Shown one piece after another: positions 63,960-64,000 of a stretch of 64,000 nt of DNA. Numbering within the stretch: the first letter of the stretch is position 1; every line of letters starts with the position of its first letter. A model generated the notes under the pieces. The model was not told the DNA's origin and did not search any database. It saw nothing but the letters and a program-made list of their open reading frames with translations. This DNA comes from Actinomadura rifamycini DSM 43936. Lineage in GTDB: Bacteria > Actinomycetota > Actinomycetes > Streptosporangiales > Streptosporangiaceae. The DNA lies in the NCBI RefSeq assembly GCF_000425065.1, contig NZ_AULB01000014.1, positions 124,001 through 188,000 of the forward strand, given 5' to 3'. The position numbers and the translations under genes were made by a program.

Positions 63960-64000
63960 CGAGGCGTGCGCATTCCGGCAAGTGGGCGCAAAACGATCAG

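Overview
This 64 kb window comes from a high-GC (roughly 70-75 %) actinobacterial chromosome. The evidence is frequent GTG starts, 4-nt GTGA/ATGA gene overlaps, an IdeR/DtxR iron regulator, several predicted leaderless mRNAs, a PcrA helicase, PspC-type signalling, and glycerol-phosphate polymer (teichoic acid) polymerases. The gene content suggests a filamentous actinomycete, possibly Thermomonosporaceae/Actinomadura-like; that placement is inference. I see no rRNA or tRNA genes, CRISPR array, insertion sequence, integrase or prophage. The window reads as ordinary chromosome with some lineage-specific insertions.

Layout. 1-9 kb: 5' end of sucC, a secreted GH15-like glycosidase, a TSUP exporter, a GNAT acetyltransferase, pcrA, a dhaKLM dihydroxyacetone kinase operon and a PIG-L deacetylase. 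9-12.6 kb: a PspC-kinase/LuxR response regulator pair divergent from a PspC/LiaF-like membrane protein and a small membrane protein, probably an envelope-stress module. 12.6-15.6 kb: a sulfur-linked island made of a DAACS symporter behind a Cys-containing leader peptide and a CRP-like site, a TetR regulator, and a short cysteine-dioxygenase-like protein that lacks the usual iron ligands and lies behind a second, apparently leaderless Cys-rich leader peptide. 15.8-22.7 kb: a CHAP hydrolase, a form II (non-CO) molybdenum hydroxylase operon coxS-coxL-coxM, a membrane-anchored CoxG with Ala-rich repeats, and a methyltransferase.

22.7-30 kb: two tandem giant GT2 + CDP-glycerol glycerophosphotransferase proteins. 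30-35 kb: OxyR, an AraC-SDR pair, a Ser/Thr kinase with a six-helix membrane module, and a TetR regulator divergent from a SnoaL-like protein across tandem operators. 35.6-45.6 kb: CoA/fatty-acid metabolism and regulators (CoA transferase, LAL regulator, acyl-CoA dehydrogenase, IclR, enoyl-CoA hydratase, thiolase). 45.7-52.8 kb: a DHA2 exporter fused to a MarR-like winged helix, small membrane proteins, a PAS-GAF-SpoIIE-HATPase phosphatase, and ideR. 52.9-64 kb: a truncated UdgX-like remnant, an MFS exporter, pdxH, citA, serC, membrane proteins including one with three PH-like modules, thpR, and an MFS exporter behind an AT-rich metal-regulator-like operator.

The most interesting points are the two Cys-leader attenuator candidates within 3 kb of each other, one controlling a transporter and one a probably dead cysteine dioxygenase homologue; the hairpin directly in front of coxS; the exporter-regulator fusion; and the UdgX remnant.
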